Source: Streptomyces sp. col6 (lineage in GTDB: Bacteria; Actinomycetota; Actinomycetes; Streptomycetales; Streptomycetaceae). Taken from it: a stretch of 64,000 bases of DNA. A program made the translations under genes and the position numbers. Position 1 is the stretch's first letter. Every line of letters starts with the position of its first letter. This document shows positions 36,435 to 44,805 of the stretch, one piece after another. The stretch is taken from positions 1-64,000 of the forward strand of contig NZ_RDBL01000010.1 of NCBI RefSeq assembly GCF_008042035.1. The letters are read 5' to 3'. A model generated the notes under the pieces. The model did not search any database. It was not told the DNA's origin and saw only the letters and a list, made by a program, of their open reading frames with translations.

Positions 36435-38396
36435 ATGGCCACTGAGAACACATCCGCTGCCGCCGGCGGCTACGTACAGCCCGAGGTCGACGTCCGGGCG
36501 CTGACCGAGGTGCTCGACGGCGACTACGCCGGCATCCGCGAGCTCGTCCGGACCAATCTGGTGGCGTACGCCTCCGTCCTGGAGGAGGCCGAGGAGCTCG
36601 GCATCGACGCCTTCCGCGAACGGGTGCGGGAGATCGTGGTCGAGATGGCCGCGACCGGCCAGACCGGGATGGGGTTTCCGCAGGAGTACGGCGGGGGCGG
36701 CGACGTCGGGGCGTCCATCGCGGCGTTCGAGACGCTGGCCTTCGGTGACCTGTCGGTGCTGGTGAAGGTGGGGGTGCAGTTCGGGCTCTTCGGCGGCGCG
36801 ATCCTCCATCTGGGCACCGAGCGCCACCACGAGGCGTACCTGCCGGACCTGATCACCGGGCGCCTGATGGGCTGCTTCGCGATGACCGAGACGGGACACG
36901 GCTCCGACGTGCAGTCGCTCGGCACGGTCGCGGCGTACGACCCCGACGCACGGGAGTTCGTCCTCACCACCCCCGGCGACGAGGCGTGCAAGGACTACAT
37001 CGGCAACGCCGCCCGCCACGCGGAGCTGGCGGTGGTCTTCGCCCAGCTGGAGGTGGCCGGGAAGGCGCAGGGGGTGCACGCCTTCGTCGTACGGGTCCGG
37101 CAGGACGGCCGAGTGGTGCCCGGCGTCCGGATCGAGGACGACGGACGCAAGATGGGCCTCAACGGCGTGGACAACGGCCGCATCCGCTTCAAGGGCGTAC
37201 GCGTGCCGCGCGAGGCGCTGCTCAACCGGTTCGCCGACGTCACCGCCGACGGCGTCTACGAGAGCCCCATCGAGAACCCCGGACGGCGCTTCTTCACCAT
37301 GCTCGGCACCCTCGTCCAGGGCCGGGTCAGCGTCGCCGGCGCCGGGGTCGGCGCGGCCAAGGTGGCCCTCGCGATCGCCGTCAAGTACGCCGTGCGGCGC
37401 CAGCAGTTCGCGGCGGCCCCGGGCACGGACGAGCAATTGCTCCTCGACTACGGACTGCATCAGCGCCGGCTGCTGCCGCTCCTGGCCCGCACCTACGCGC
37501 TGCACTTCGCGCAGGACGTCGTCCGCACACAGCTGCACGACGTCTTCTCCGGCATCGAGGACGACGAACAGGCGCGGCGCCTGCTGGAGTCACGGGCCGC
37601 CGGCACCAAGGCGCTCGCCACCTGGCACGCCACCCGGGTCGTCCAGGAGTGCCGCGAGGCGTGCGGCGGCGCCGGCTACCTCAGCGTCAACCGGTTCGCC
37701 GCGCTCAAGGCCGACAGCGACATCTTCACCACGTTCGAGGGCGACAACCACGTTCTGCTGCAACTCGTCGCCAAGGGGCTGCTCACCCATTACGCGAGCG
37801 AGTTCGAGGACCTCGACCAGCTCGGCACGGTCCGGCATGTCGCCGGGCTCGCCGTCGAGACGGTCATGGAGAAGACCTCGGTCCACAAGATGCTGGAGCG
37901 GGTACGGGACCTGCTGCCGGGCGGCGACGAGTGGGACCGCGAGGCCGGGCTGCTCGACTCCGAGTACCACCTCGCCATGGTCCGCTTCCGCGAGGAGCAC
38001 ATGCTCGCGGGGGTGGCCCGCAGGCTCAAGCGCGGCATCGACGAGCACCGCGACCCCGGCGCCGTCTTCTCGTACGTGCAGGACCACGTCATCGCCCTCG
38101 CCCGCGCGCACGTCGAACGGCTGGTCCTCGAAGCGTTCGTCGAGAAGGTGCGCGCGCTGCCCGAGAGCGGCGACAAGCGCGCGCTGGGCCTGCTGTGCGA
38201 CCTGTTCGCCCTGTCGACGATCGAGGCGGACCGCGCCTGGTTCATGGAACACGGCCGGCTGACCGTCCAGCGCTCCAAGGCGATCAGCCGCGAGGTGAAC
38301 GACCTCTGCCGCAAGGTCCGCCCGCTCGCGGTCGATCTCGTCGACGCCTGGGGCATCCCGGACGAGATGCTGCGCGCGCCGGACCTGGTCGGCTGA
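36435..38396 (+). CDS. Acyl-CoA dehydrogenase / acyl-CoA oxidase-like flavoenzyme
   Basis: A 653-aa FAD enzyme, longer than the 380-aa classical acyl-CoA dehydrogenases and similar in length to acyl-CoA oxidases. The acyl-CoA dehydrogenase core includes GCFAMTETGHGSDVQSL (FAD/substrate loop), KMGLNGVDNGRIRFKGVRVPREALL and CREACGGAGYLSVNRFAALKADSDIFTTFEGDNHVLLQLVAKGLL, whose EGDN is typical of the oxidase-like branch. A C-terminal helical domain of about 170 residues follows. It likely oxidises fatty acyl-CoA to enoyl-CoA. It is monocistronic, divergent from the secreted-protein gene and convergent with the methyltransferase, with only seven bases between the stops. Confidence 0.88.
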   Translation: MATENTSAAAGGYVQPEVDVRALTEVLDGDYAGIRELVRTNLVAYASVLEEAEELGIDAFRERVREIVVEMAATGQTGMGFPQEYGGGGDVGASIAAFETLAFGDLSVLVKVGVQFGLFGGAILHLGTERHHEAYLPDLITGRLMGCFAMTETGHGSDVQSLGTVAAYDPDAREFVLTTPGDEACKDYIGNAARHAELAVVFAQLEVAGKAQGVHAFVVRVRQDGRVVPGVRIEDDGRKMGLNGVDNGRIRFKGVRVPREALLNRFADVTADGVYESPIENPGRRFFTMLGTLVQGRVSVAGAGVGAAKVALAIAVKYAVRRQQFAAAPGTDEQLLLDYGLHQRRLLPLLARTYALHFAQDVVRTQLHDVFSGIEDDEQARRLLESRAAGTKALATWHATRVVQECREACGGAGYLSVNRFAALKADSDIFTTFEGDNHVLLQLVAKGLLTHYASEFEDLDQLGTVRHVAGLAVETVMEKTSVHKMLERVRDLLPGGDEWDREAGLLDSEYHLAMVRFREEHMLAGVARRLKRGIDEHRDPGAVFSYVQDHVIALARAHVERLVLEAFVEKVRALPESGDKRALGLLCDLFALSTIEADRAWFMEHGRLTVQRSKAISREVNDLCRKVRPLAVDLVDAWGIPDEMLRAPDLVG

Positions 38397-38403
38397 GCCC
38401 GCG

Positions 38404-39222
38404 TCAGGCGGTGGTGCGTACGGCCGAGGTGGCCAGCGTCGTGTACTGCATGGTGAAGCCGCCCCCGAGGGCGTCGATGGCCTCGCCGACCGCGGACAGG
38501 ACAGCGGCCAGCCGTTCGGGACGTAGCCGGGTGAGGCCCCCGGTGGTCGGGAGCAGGTTCAGCCACTCGTCCCGGGTGTAGGGCCGCTCCCAGTCGAACT
38601 GCCACTGCTCCGGTTCGTGGAACCGGCCGGTCGCGCGCACCTGGTCGGCGTTCTTCGCGTAGCCCGCCCGGTACATGTCCAGCGGGCGCCGCGCCGGCCG
38701 GCCGCTGAACGGTGAGCCGGGCGCCACCCGGCGGTAGGCCGCCGCGAACGCCTCGGCCACCTCGGCGGGCGGTTCGAATACGTGGCCGAAGACGGCCAGG
38801 CGTCCGCCCGGACGCAGTACCCGGGCCGCCTTGGCGGCGCCGACGGCCGGGTCCACCCAGTGCCACGACTGGGCGGCGGTCACCACGTCGAACGTGCGGC
38901 CGGCCGGGTCCCAGGCTTCAAAGGACGCCACCTCGACCCGCAGGCCATGGGCCCGCGCGAGGTCCGCCATCCGGGCATCGGGCTCCACGCCGAGCACGGT
39001 GCAGCCCGCCGACCGGAACTGGCGGGCCGCGATCCCGGTCCCGCAGCCCACATCGAGAACGTCTCGTCCAGGACTCCCGGCGACGATGCGGTCCACCAGG
39101 CCGGCGGGATAGGAAGGGCGCGCCTCGTCGTAGCGCCGCGCGTCCGCACCGAAGGATTCGGCCGTCCGCCGGGCCTCATGGGGCTGCGGCGGTCCGGGCT
39201 GCTCTCGCGGTAAAGTGGGCAT
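38404..39222 (-). CDS. Class I SAM-dependent methyltransferase
   Basis: A 272-aa methyltransferase_11/25-type protein. Motif I is VLDVGCGTGIAARQFRSAGC, the acidic residue after strand 2 is in VLGVEPDARM, and FDVVTAAQSWHWVDP and RVLRPGGRLAVFGHVF complete the fold. The FGADARRYDEARPSYP leader is typical of a subgroup of unknown substrate. ATG 39222 lies inside an inverted repeat shared with the divergent TetR gene, so it is probably the regulator's target and may detoxify or modify a small molecule. Confidence 0.87.
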   Translation of the reverse strand: MPTLPREQPGPPQPHEARRTAESFGADARRYDEARPSYPAGLVDRIVAGSPGRDVLDVGCGTGIAARQFRSAGCTVLGVEPDARMADLARAHGLRVEVASFEAWDPAGRTFDVVTAAQSWHWVDPAVGAAKAARVLRPGGRLAVFGHVFEPPAEVAEAFAAAYRRVAPGSPFSGRPARRPLDMYRAGYAKNADQVRATGRFHEPEQWQFDWERPYTRDEWLNLLPTTGGLTRLRPERLAAVLSAVGEAIDALGGGFTMQYTTLATSAVRTTA

Positions 39223-39250
39223 GCGTTCACCTTAGTGGGCGCATGCCCAC
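39215..39250. promoter_or_regulatory. Inverted repeat between methyltransferase and TetR genes
   Basis: GTGGGCATGCG (39215-39225) and its exact complement (39240-39250) form 11-bp arms separated by 14 bases. The left arm covers the methyltransferase start codon. This arrangement suits a TetR dimer-pair operator controlling both genes. Confidence 0.65.
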
Positions 39251-39295
39251 ATGCCAACACGGCGGCGTGGACGCGGACGAGGAGAGGACGGATAC

Positions 39296-39892
39296 GTGCC
39301 GACCGGAGTGCACCTGCGCGACCCCCGGCAGCACCTGTTCGACGCCGCCGAGCGTGTGTTGCTGCGGGACGGTGCGAACGGGCTGACCAGCAGGGCCGTC
39401 ACCGACGAGGCGGCCTGTGCCAAGGGCGTCCTGCACCGGCACTTCACCGACTTCGACGCCTTCCTCGTCGGGCTCGTGCTCGACCGGGCCGCGCGGATCG
39501 AGGAGCAGGCGCAGGCGCTGCGCGGGAGTGCCGGAACCAGGACGGTGGCAGGGAACCTCGCGGACGCGCTGACCACTCTGTTCGGGCCGGTTCCCGTGGC
39601 GATCATCCCGCTCATCACCTTCCGGGACGAGTTGCGCGCACGGCTGCGGCAGGCCACGCCCGGCGGCGGCATCGCCGTCCTCGCCCAGATCACGGCGGCG
39701 GTCTCCGGCTATCTGACCGAGGAGCGCGCGCTGGGCCGCGTCTCCGCCGACGCGGACATCGACTCGCTCACCCTGTCCCTCGTCGGGGGCGGGCACCTGC
39801 TGTTCGCCGACCGGGAGCCGGGTCCGCCGGAAGCGGCGGCGGTCGGCAAGCTGGTGACCTCGGCGCTCGCGGATGTCGTACAGGGGCCCTGA
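39296..39892 (+). CDS. TetR-family regulator
   Basis: A 198-aa regulator. The N-terminal HTH LFDAAERVLLRDGANGLTSRAVTDEAACAKGVLHRHFTDFDAFL is followed by an all-helical ligand domain with little similarity to named groups. GTG 39296 is chosen over the upstream ATG 39251 because GAGGAGAGGA at 39280-39289 is well placed and the HTH starts at residue 10; the upstream start would sit within the operator palindrome. It is divergent from the methyltransferase and probably represses it and itself. Confidence 0.88.
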   Translation: MPTGVHLRDPRQHLFDAAERVLLRDGANGLTSRAVTDEAACAKGVLHRHFTDFDAFLVGLVLDRAARIEEQAQALRGSAGTRTVAGNLADALTTLFGPVPVAIIPLITFRDELRARLRQATPGGGIAVLAQITAAVSGYLTEERALGRVSADADIDSLTLSLVGGGHLLFADREPGPPEAAAVGKLVTSALADVVQGP

Positions 39893-40001
39893 CCGGGGCG
39901 CCGCCCGTCCGGATACACACACCGGATGAGTACGACCGCTCAGCCGCGCGGCTGTCGCGCCCGGGACGATGGAACCCGTCCCGAGTGAACCGGAGAATCC
40001 C

Positions 40002-40664
40002 ATGCTCAGCCGCCTTGCCGGTCAACTGGTCCCCGCATTCGGGCGGTTGACGCTCACCACCGACGAAGGCGCCGCCCTTCCCCCGGCCGGGATCATCGCC
40101 GCCAACCACACATCGCTCGCGGACCCCGCGATCGTCCTGGCGGCACTCCTCAGCCTCGGCGCCCGCCCCGTCGTCATGGCGACAGCGGGTCTCTGGCGGG
40201 TGCCCCTGCTCGGCCGCGCACTCGCGCGTGAGGGGCACATCCCCGTCTACCGCGGCGACCCCCGCGCGGCCCGGTCGGTCGACCTCGCCCAGGAGGCGCT
40301 GGAGCAGGGCCGGCACATCCTGATCTACGCCGAGGGCGGCCTGCCCCTCCGCACGGACGCGGCCGAGGCCGAGCCGGGTGCGTTCCGGCGCGGCCTCGCC
40401 CGGCTCGCGCACCGCACCGGCGCGCCGGTGATTCCGGTGGGCCAGGCCGGGGCGCGCCGCGTCACCTCCGGCTCGGCCGTCAAGCAGCTCGCGGGCCTGG
40501 CCACCGCTCCGCTGCGGCGGCCCCGCCTCCACGTCCACGTCGGGCAGCCGCTGCTGCTCGACGGCGACGGAGCGGCGGCCACCGCGCGGGCGCGCCTCGC
40601 CGTCACCGCCGCCTGGCGGACCGCGGCCGCCCGGCTGGGCGAGCCCGCGGCCCTGACCGCCTGA
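40002..40664 (+). CDS. PlsC-family 1-acylglycerol-3-phosphate acyltransferase-like
   Basis: A 220-aa membrane-associated acyltransferase of the lysophospholipid acyltransferase family. The catalytic NHTSLAD block (H-x4-D) lies at about residues 36-42, VPLLGRALAREGHIPVYRGDP is motif II, and the usual EGTR is replaced by YAEGGLPLRT. ATG 40002 has GGAG six bases upstream; the ATG 11 codons earlier lacks one. It is not clearly linked to its neighbours and is convergent with the isochorismate synthase gene. Phosphatidic acid synthesis is the family role; a specialised acyl acceptor is possible given the altered EGTR motif. Confidence 0.85.
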   Translation: MLSRLAGQLVPAFGRLTLTTDEGAALPPAGIIAANHTSLADPAIVLAALLSLGARPVVMATAGLWRVPLLGRALAREGHIPVYRGDPRAARSVDLAQEALEQGRHILIYAEGGLPLRTDAAEAEPGAFRRGLARLAHRTGAPVIPVGQAGARRVTSGSAVKQLAGLATAPLRRPRLHVHVGQPLLLDGDGAAATARARLAVTAAWRTAAARLGEPAALTA

Positions 40665-40672
40665 GGTGCGGA

Positions 40673-40704
40673 GCGCCGGGGGAGCGGGCGGGGCCCTCCG
40701 GCGC
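40673..40704. terminator. Possible terminator PlsC / isochorismate synthase
   Basis: GCGCCGG and CCGGCGC form a 7-bp perfect stem with a few further pairs inside, located between convergent genes. The loop is long and GC-rich, so this is tentative. Confidence 0.4.
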
Positions 40705-40810
40705 GGGCTCCGACGGACCGGGCCGCGGCTCTTCCACGTAGGCGCTGATGGGCCGTCAGGGGCGGGCGGCGCTCTCCTGCGCGGGTGCTACGGACCGCCG
40801 GCCGACGGGC

Positions 40811-42007
40811 TTACAGCTCGGCGCCCACCGCGCTCAGGAAGGTGCGGAACTTGGCGGCGGTTTCGGCGGTTTCGGCCTCCGGCTCGGACGCCGCGACGAT
40901 GCCCGCTCCGGCGTAGAGGCGCAGCATGCGCTCCTCCGCCTCGGCGCAGCGGATCGTGACGACCCATTCGCCGTCGCCGTGCGCGTCGCCCCAGCCGACC
41001 ATGCCTGTGAAGTAGCCGCGGTCGAACGGTTCTGTCTCCGTCAGCACCTCCCGGGCGGTGGCCGTCGGCGTGCCGCACACCGCGGGGGTGGGGTGCAGCG
41101 CGCAGGCCAGAGTGAGGGCCGAGGTGTCCGGGTCGGTGAGGGTGCCCGTGACCGTGGTGGACAGGTGCCACATGGTAGCGGTGCGGATCAGGGTCGGCCG
41201 GGGCGGGACGGTCATCCCGGCGCAGTACGGGGCCAGGGCCTGGTGTACGGCGTCCACGACGACGGCGTGCTCGTGGAGGTCCTTCGCGGACTCCAGGAGC
41301 GCGGCGGCCCGGCGGACGTCCTCGGCGAGGTCGTCGCTGCGCGGGGACGAGCCGGCGAGGGGGTTGGCGACCACCTGGCGGCCCCGGCGCGAGACGAGGA
41401 GTTCGGGGCTGGCGCCGATCAGGGTGCGGCCGGGGCCGGTGGGGAGCGCGAAGGTGTAGCCGGAGGGGTCGCGCCGGGCCAGGCGCTGGAGCATGGCGGG
41501 CACGTCCAGCGGTGCGGGGGAGGTGAGTTCGAGGGTGCGGGCGAGGACGACCTTGCTGAACTCGCCGCGCCACATCCGCTCCACGGCCGAGGCGACGCCC
41601 TTCGCGTAGACCTCCGGCTCCGGCACCGGGCGGATGTGCCAGTCGGGGGAGTCCGCCCCCGCCGAGGGCAGCGCGATGAGCGGGTCGGAGGCGAGGGGCG
41701 GGGCGGTGCGCAGCGTCGCGGGAACGCTCAGGGCGGCCGGCGCGGTGTGGTCGAACGGGATCGCGCCCATCACCACCGGCGTCTCCTGCCCGGCGTCGGC
41801 GGCCTCGGCGAGGGCGGCCGAGACCCGTTGGTCCACCGGCTGTGTGCCGTGCGGAACCGGGCGTGCGGGGCCGTGGGCCAGCAGGGTGCGCCGGGGGGTG
41901 GCGAGGAAGCGCGCGCCGGGCGCGTAGGCGTCCAGGAGGGAGGTGGCTGCCCCGGTGGCCGGGTGGGCCACGGGTATGTGCGTGGCGACTCGGGATGCCG
42001 TCGACAC
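40811..42007 (-). CDS. dhbC: Isochorismate synthase (DhbC/EntC type)
   Basis: A 398-aa chorismate-utilising enzyme converting chorismate to isochorismate, the first step to 2,3-dihydroxybenzoate or salicylate. The general-base Lys is in EFSKVVLAR (Lys152), with the acidic residue of IGASPELLV, and ACALHPTPAVCGTPTATARE and DRGYFTGMVGWGDAHGDGEWVVTIRCAE as substrate and Mg2+ segments. Its length and motifs fit EntC/DhbC better than the longer MbtI-type salicylate synthases. GTG 42007 has CGGAG upstream. It is divergent from the carrier-protein/NRPS operon, and an iron box at 42131-42149 lies on its promoter side. No dehydrogenase, isochorismatase or pyruvate lyase is in the window. Confidence 0.92.
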   Translation of the reverse strand: MSTASRVATHIPVAHPATGAATSLLDAYAPGARFLATPRRTLLAHGPARPVPHGTQPVDQRVSAALAEAADAGQETPVVMGAIPFDHTAPAALSVPATLRTAPPLASDPLIALPSAGADSPDWHIRPVPEPEVYAKGVASAVERMWRGEFSKVVLARTLELTSPAPLDVPAMLQRLARRDPSGYTFALPTGPGRTLIGASPELLVSRRGRQVVANPLAGSSPRSDDLAEDVRRAAALLESAKDLHEHAVVVDAVHQALAPYCAGMTVPPRPTLIRTATMWHLSTTVTGTLTDPDTSALTLACALHPTPAVCGTPTATAREVLTETEPFDRGYFTGMVGWGDAHGDGEWVVTIRCAEAEERMLRLYAGAGIVAASEPEAETAETAAKFRTFLSAVGAEL

Positions 42008-42130
42008 GGGGACTCCGTTCTCGATGGCCCTGTAGGAGGGGCCGGATGAGGATGGGCGGAGGAGCTGCGCCGACAGGGCGCGGCGGACTGGCCGCCGCGG
42101 CCCTTCACCCGGAGCAGCCCCTGCGCTAGG

Positions 42131-42149
42131 TTAGGTGAGGGTAACCTAA
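42131..42149 (-). promoter_or_regulatory. Iron box before isochorismate synthase
   Basis: TTAGGTGAGGGTAACCTAA fits the 19-bp iron-box consensus, 123 bases upstream of the synthase start. Confidence 0.88.
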
Positions 42150-42265
42150 GTTTGCCTCGGCGCGCAGAGGGTCGGTGGGTCGCACGTCAGGGGGGTCCGG
42201 TGTCTGAACTGCGCACATGTGCCGTTCGGTTGGCGGATGGGTTGCTTACGTCGGGCTTGCCGATG

Positions 42266-42284
42266 TTAGGTTAGCCTTGCCTGG
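42266..42284 (+). promoter_or_regulatory. Degenerate iron box before carrier-protein operon
   Basis: TTAGGTTAGCCTTGCCTGG has a perfect left half-site and a weaker right half. It lies 309 bases before the carrier-protein start and would control the biosynthetic/transport operon. Confidence 0.7.
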
Positions 42285-42593
42285 GCCTGAGGGGGACTGT
42301 GTGTGGGCGAGGAATGTGGGGGACGCCGGTTTTTTCCGGCATCGGGCGCGTTTGCGCCACACGTCCCTCGACAGGGGCCGCACACGCGGTGCCGGGCCGC
42401 GTCCATGACGTCCCGCCGTGAGCCGCCGCGCTCTTCCGGTGGGCCGGGTCGCGCCGCCACCGCCCTTCCTTGTCCCGTGAACATCGCCGCCCCGGGCGGC
42501 TGTTCGCGCGCGCATTCCCTTGCCGGGCCCCGTGAAACACCGCCACTGTCGCTCCGACCCCCTGTCGGCGCCCACCCCCGAAGGAGTACTCCG

Positions 42594-42833
42594 ATGAGCC
42601 AGACCTTGTCGCCCGACCGTGTCAGGGCCGACATCGCCGAACTGCTGGGCTGCGAGCCCGGCGAGATCGCGCCCGACGACAATCTGGTCGATCTGGGTCT
42701 GGACTCGATGCGGATCATGGCCCTGGTCGAGCGCTGGCGTGCGGCGGGCGCGACCACGCTGGAGTTCCCCGACCTGTTCGAGCTGCCCGAACTCGGGCAC
42801 TGGCAGGCGCTGCTGGCGGGTGAGGCCGCATGA
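42594..42833 (+). CDS. Stand-alone aryl carrier protein (ArCP)
   Basis: A 79-aa carrier protein. LVDLGLDSMRIMALVERWRAAG carries the phosphopantetheine Ser38 in the DSxR context typical of the ArCP domain that normally forms the C-terminus of EntB/DhbB isochorismatase. Here only the carrier remains; nothing upstream looks like a lost isochorismatase. ATG 42594 has AAGGAG seven bases before it. It should accept an activated aryl acid (2,3-dihydroxybenzoyl or salicyloyl) and present it to the first condensation domain of the NRPS. The adenylating enzyme is not in the window. Its stop overlaps the next gene (ATGA). Confidence 0.88.
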   Translation: MSQTLSPDRVRADIAELLGCEPGEIAPDDNLVDLGLDSMRIMALVERWRAAGATTLEFPDLFELPELGHWQALLAGEAA

Positions 42834-43711
42834 GCCGCGTCGACCACCGGGACAGGTACCTGGAGCGCATCGCGGAGGTGCGGGCCGGCCGGCATGCCGA
42901 GAAGGTCGGCTACCCGATCGGCATCCGTGAGGTCGAGGTCGTGCGTACGGCCACGGTCGGCGCGGGTCTGCTGCGGGTCACCCTGGGCGGGCCCGGGGTC
43001 GAGGGATTCGAGGCGCACGCGCCCGACGAGCACGTGAAACTGATCTTCCGGGAGCAGGACGGCAGCCTGCGGCTGCCCGAGCGCAACGGGACGATGCTGC
43101 GCTGGCCGAGGCCGGTGCCCACCTCGCGCGAGTACACCGTGCGCCGCTACGACCCCGTCGCCGGCGAGATCGACATCGACGTCGCCGTGCACGAGGGCGG
43201 ACTCGCCTCGGACTGGGCCGGCAAGGCGCAGTCCGGCGACACGATCCATGTCGCCGGACCGCCCGGCGGGCTGATCGTCCCGCACACCTACGACCGCTAC
43301 CTGCTCGTCGGGGACCTCACCGCGCTGCCCGCCGTCGCGCGGTGGCTGGAGGAACTGCCCCGGACCGCCAGGGGCTGGGCGTTCATCGAAGTCACGGGCC
43401 CCGACGAGGAGATCGAGCTCTCCGCCCCCGAGGGCTTCGAGGTCCGCTGGCTGCACCGAGGCGACGCGCCCGCGGGATCCGGTGACGCGCTGGTCCGGGC
43501 CGCGACCTCGGTCACCGTTCCCGAGGGGGAGCGGGCGTACGTGTGGGTCGCGGGGGAGGCGGGGCAGATCAAGCCGTTGCGGCGCTGGGTCCGGGACGAA
43601 CTGCGCCTGGAGAAGGCCGATTACGACATCACCGGCTATTGGAAGCGGGGTGTCGCGGACTTCGACGAGGACGACCACGACCACGAGCCCGGTCACGACC
43701 ACGACCACTGA
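42830..43711 (+). CDS. Siderophore-interacting protein (ViuB-type ferric reductase) with His-rich tail
   Basis: A 293-aa SIP-family flavoprotein of the FNR fold, predicted to reduce imported ferric siderophore with NAD(P)H/FAD to release iron. VPTSREYTVRRYD is the FAD-binding RxYT-type motif, AVHEGGLASDWAGKAQSGDTIHVAGPPGG the following loop, and LLVGDLTALPAVARWLEELP and YVWVAGEAGQIKPLRRWVRDEL the NAD(P)H-side landmarks. The C-terminus after GYWKRGVADF is an unusual acidic/His tail, DEDDHDHEPGHDHDH, which could bind metal. ATG 42830 overlaps the carrier-protein stop. Confidence 0.9.
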   Translation: MSRVDHRDRYLERIAEVRAGRHAEKVGYPIGIREVEVVRTATVGAGLLRVTLGGPGVEGFEAHAPDEHVKLIFREQDGSLRLPERNGTMLRWPRPVPTSREYTVRRYDPVAGEIDIDVAVHEGGLASDWAGKAQSGDTIHVAGPPGGLIVPHTYDRYLLVGDLTALPAVARWLEELPRTARGWAFIEVTGPDEEIELSAPEGFEVRWLHRGDAPAGSGDALVRAATSVTVPEGERAYVWVAGEAGQIKPLRRWVRDELRLEKADYDITGYWKRGVADFDEDDHDHEPGHDHDH

Positions 43712-43769
43712 TCCACCGGCCGGACCGGGTGCGACCACCCGCGAGTTGTCCTGTCGAAAGGCCATCAAC

Positions 43770-43788
43770 TAAGGTGAGCCTTACCTAA
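43770..43788 (+). promoter_or_regulatory. Iron box before importer 2
   Basis: TAAGGTGAGCCTTACCTAA is close to the consensus and 18 bases before the binding-lipoprotein start, giving this part of the cluster its own iron-controlled promoter. Confidence 0.88.
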
Positions 43789-43806
43789 GTAGCAAGGAGT
43801 TCGGAA

Positions 43807-44805
43807 ATGTCCATACGCAGATCGTCCGGTCTGGTCGGCGCCCTCGCGCTGGCCCTCGTTCTGACCGGATGCGGGTCATCCTCGGACGGCGGGTCGGACT
43901 CCGCCTCGGAGAGCAAGACCCGGGTGTTCACCGCGGACAACGGCAAGATCAAGATCCCGGCGAACCCGAAGCGTGTGGTGGCCACCGGCTATGCCGTGCC
44001 CGCGCTGATCGAGGCAGACGCACCGCTGGTCGGCATCTCGTCGTGGAAGCGCGGCGAGCCGATGATGAACAAGGAAGACCTCGCCACCTACAAGAAGCTC
44101 AAGAAGGTGGCCGGCGAGCAGGCGGCCGAGACCAACTACGAGGCCATCGCCGAGGCCGAGCCCGACCTGATCGTCATCGGTGTCCCCGCGCCCGTGCTCG
44201 GGGACATCGACATGAAGCGGCTGAAGTCGATCGCCCCCGTCGTCGCGATCGGCCCGAGCCTGCCGTCCGCCTGGCGCGACCTCTCCCGCAAGCAGGCCGA
44301 CGCCGCCGGTGCGGTCAAGCAGTTCGACGCCCAGAAGAAGACGTACGACGACAAGGCCGCCGAGCTGGCCGCCAAGTACAAGGACGTCCTGCCGAAGCTC
44401 AAGCTCGGCCACGTCGGTGCGTACGGTGACGCCGCCAAGGGCACCTTCCAGCGCGAGTTCAACGGCTCCTGGGGCACCAACATCGCCGAGGACCTGGGCG
44501 CCACCTACTACGGCAAGGTCAAGAAGGCCGGTCCGGGGTCCGCGGCGGTCAGCGAGTACCCCTCCATCGAGGAACTGCCCGCAGCCTTCCGCGAGGCCGA
44601 CGTTCTGACGTACTCGGTCAGCGCCGACGGCAGCGTCCCGCCCTCCGTCAAGTACGTCCTGGACTCCAAGCTCTGGAAGAACCTGCCCGCCGTCAAGGCC
44701 GGCAAGGTCTTCCCGTACCGCTACACCGAGGCCGCCACCTACGGTGAGGCTCTGTTGACCCTGGACGCGATCGACAAGTCGCTCGCTCCGCTGCTGAAGT
44801 CGTGA
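43807..44805 (+). CDS. Iron-siderophore-binding lipoprotein (importer 2)
   Basis: A 332-aa FecB-type binding lipoprotein with lipobox LTGC (Cys22). A Ser/Asp linker leads to the first lobe (IPANPKRVVATGYAVPALIEADAPLVGI) and NYEAIAEAEPDLIVIG. It sits inside the biosynthetic operon directly before its permeases, so it most likely binds the ferric form of the cluster's own siderophore. ATG 43807 has AAGGAG about eight bases upstream, just after the iron box. Its stop overlaps the GTG of the next gene. Confidence 0.93.
   Translation: MSIRRSSGLVGALALALVLTGCGSSSDGGSDSASESKTRVFTADNGKIKIPANPKRVVATGYAVPALIEADAPLVGISSWKRGEPMMNKEDLATYKKLKKVAGEQAAETNYEAIAEAEPDLIVIGVPAPVLGDIDMKRLKSIAPVVAIGPSLPSAWRDLSRKQADAAGAVKQFDAQKKTYDDKAAELAAKYKDVLPKLKLGHVGAYGDAAKGTFQREFNGSWGTNIAEDLGATYYGKVKKAGPGSAAVSEYPSIEELPAAFREADVLTYSVSADGSVPPSVKYVLDSKLWKNLPAVKAGKVFPYRYTEAATYGEALLTLDAIDKSLAPLLKS

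Larger units (their letters stand above)
42008..42593. promoter_or_regulatory. Divergent iron-regulated promoter region (586 bp)
   Basis: It contains two iron boxes (42131-42149 facing the synthase; 42266-42284 facing the carrier protein). About 310 bases follow before the carrier-protein start, with two small tandem hairpins: GCCGG-TTTTTT-CCGGC at 42325-42340 and GGCGC-GTTT-GCGCC at 42345-42358. I see no isochorismatase remnant or other gene here. Confidence 0.65.

Noticed and set aside
42217-42408. Possible leader peptide or isochorismatase remnant upstream of the carrier protein
   Set aside because: Translations in all frames lack isochorismatase motifs, and the frame overlaps the iron box.
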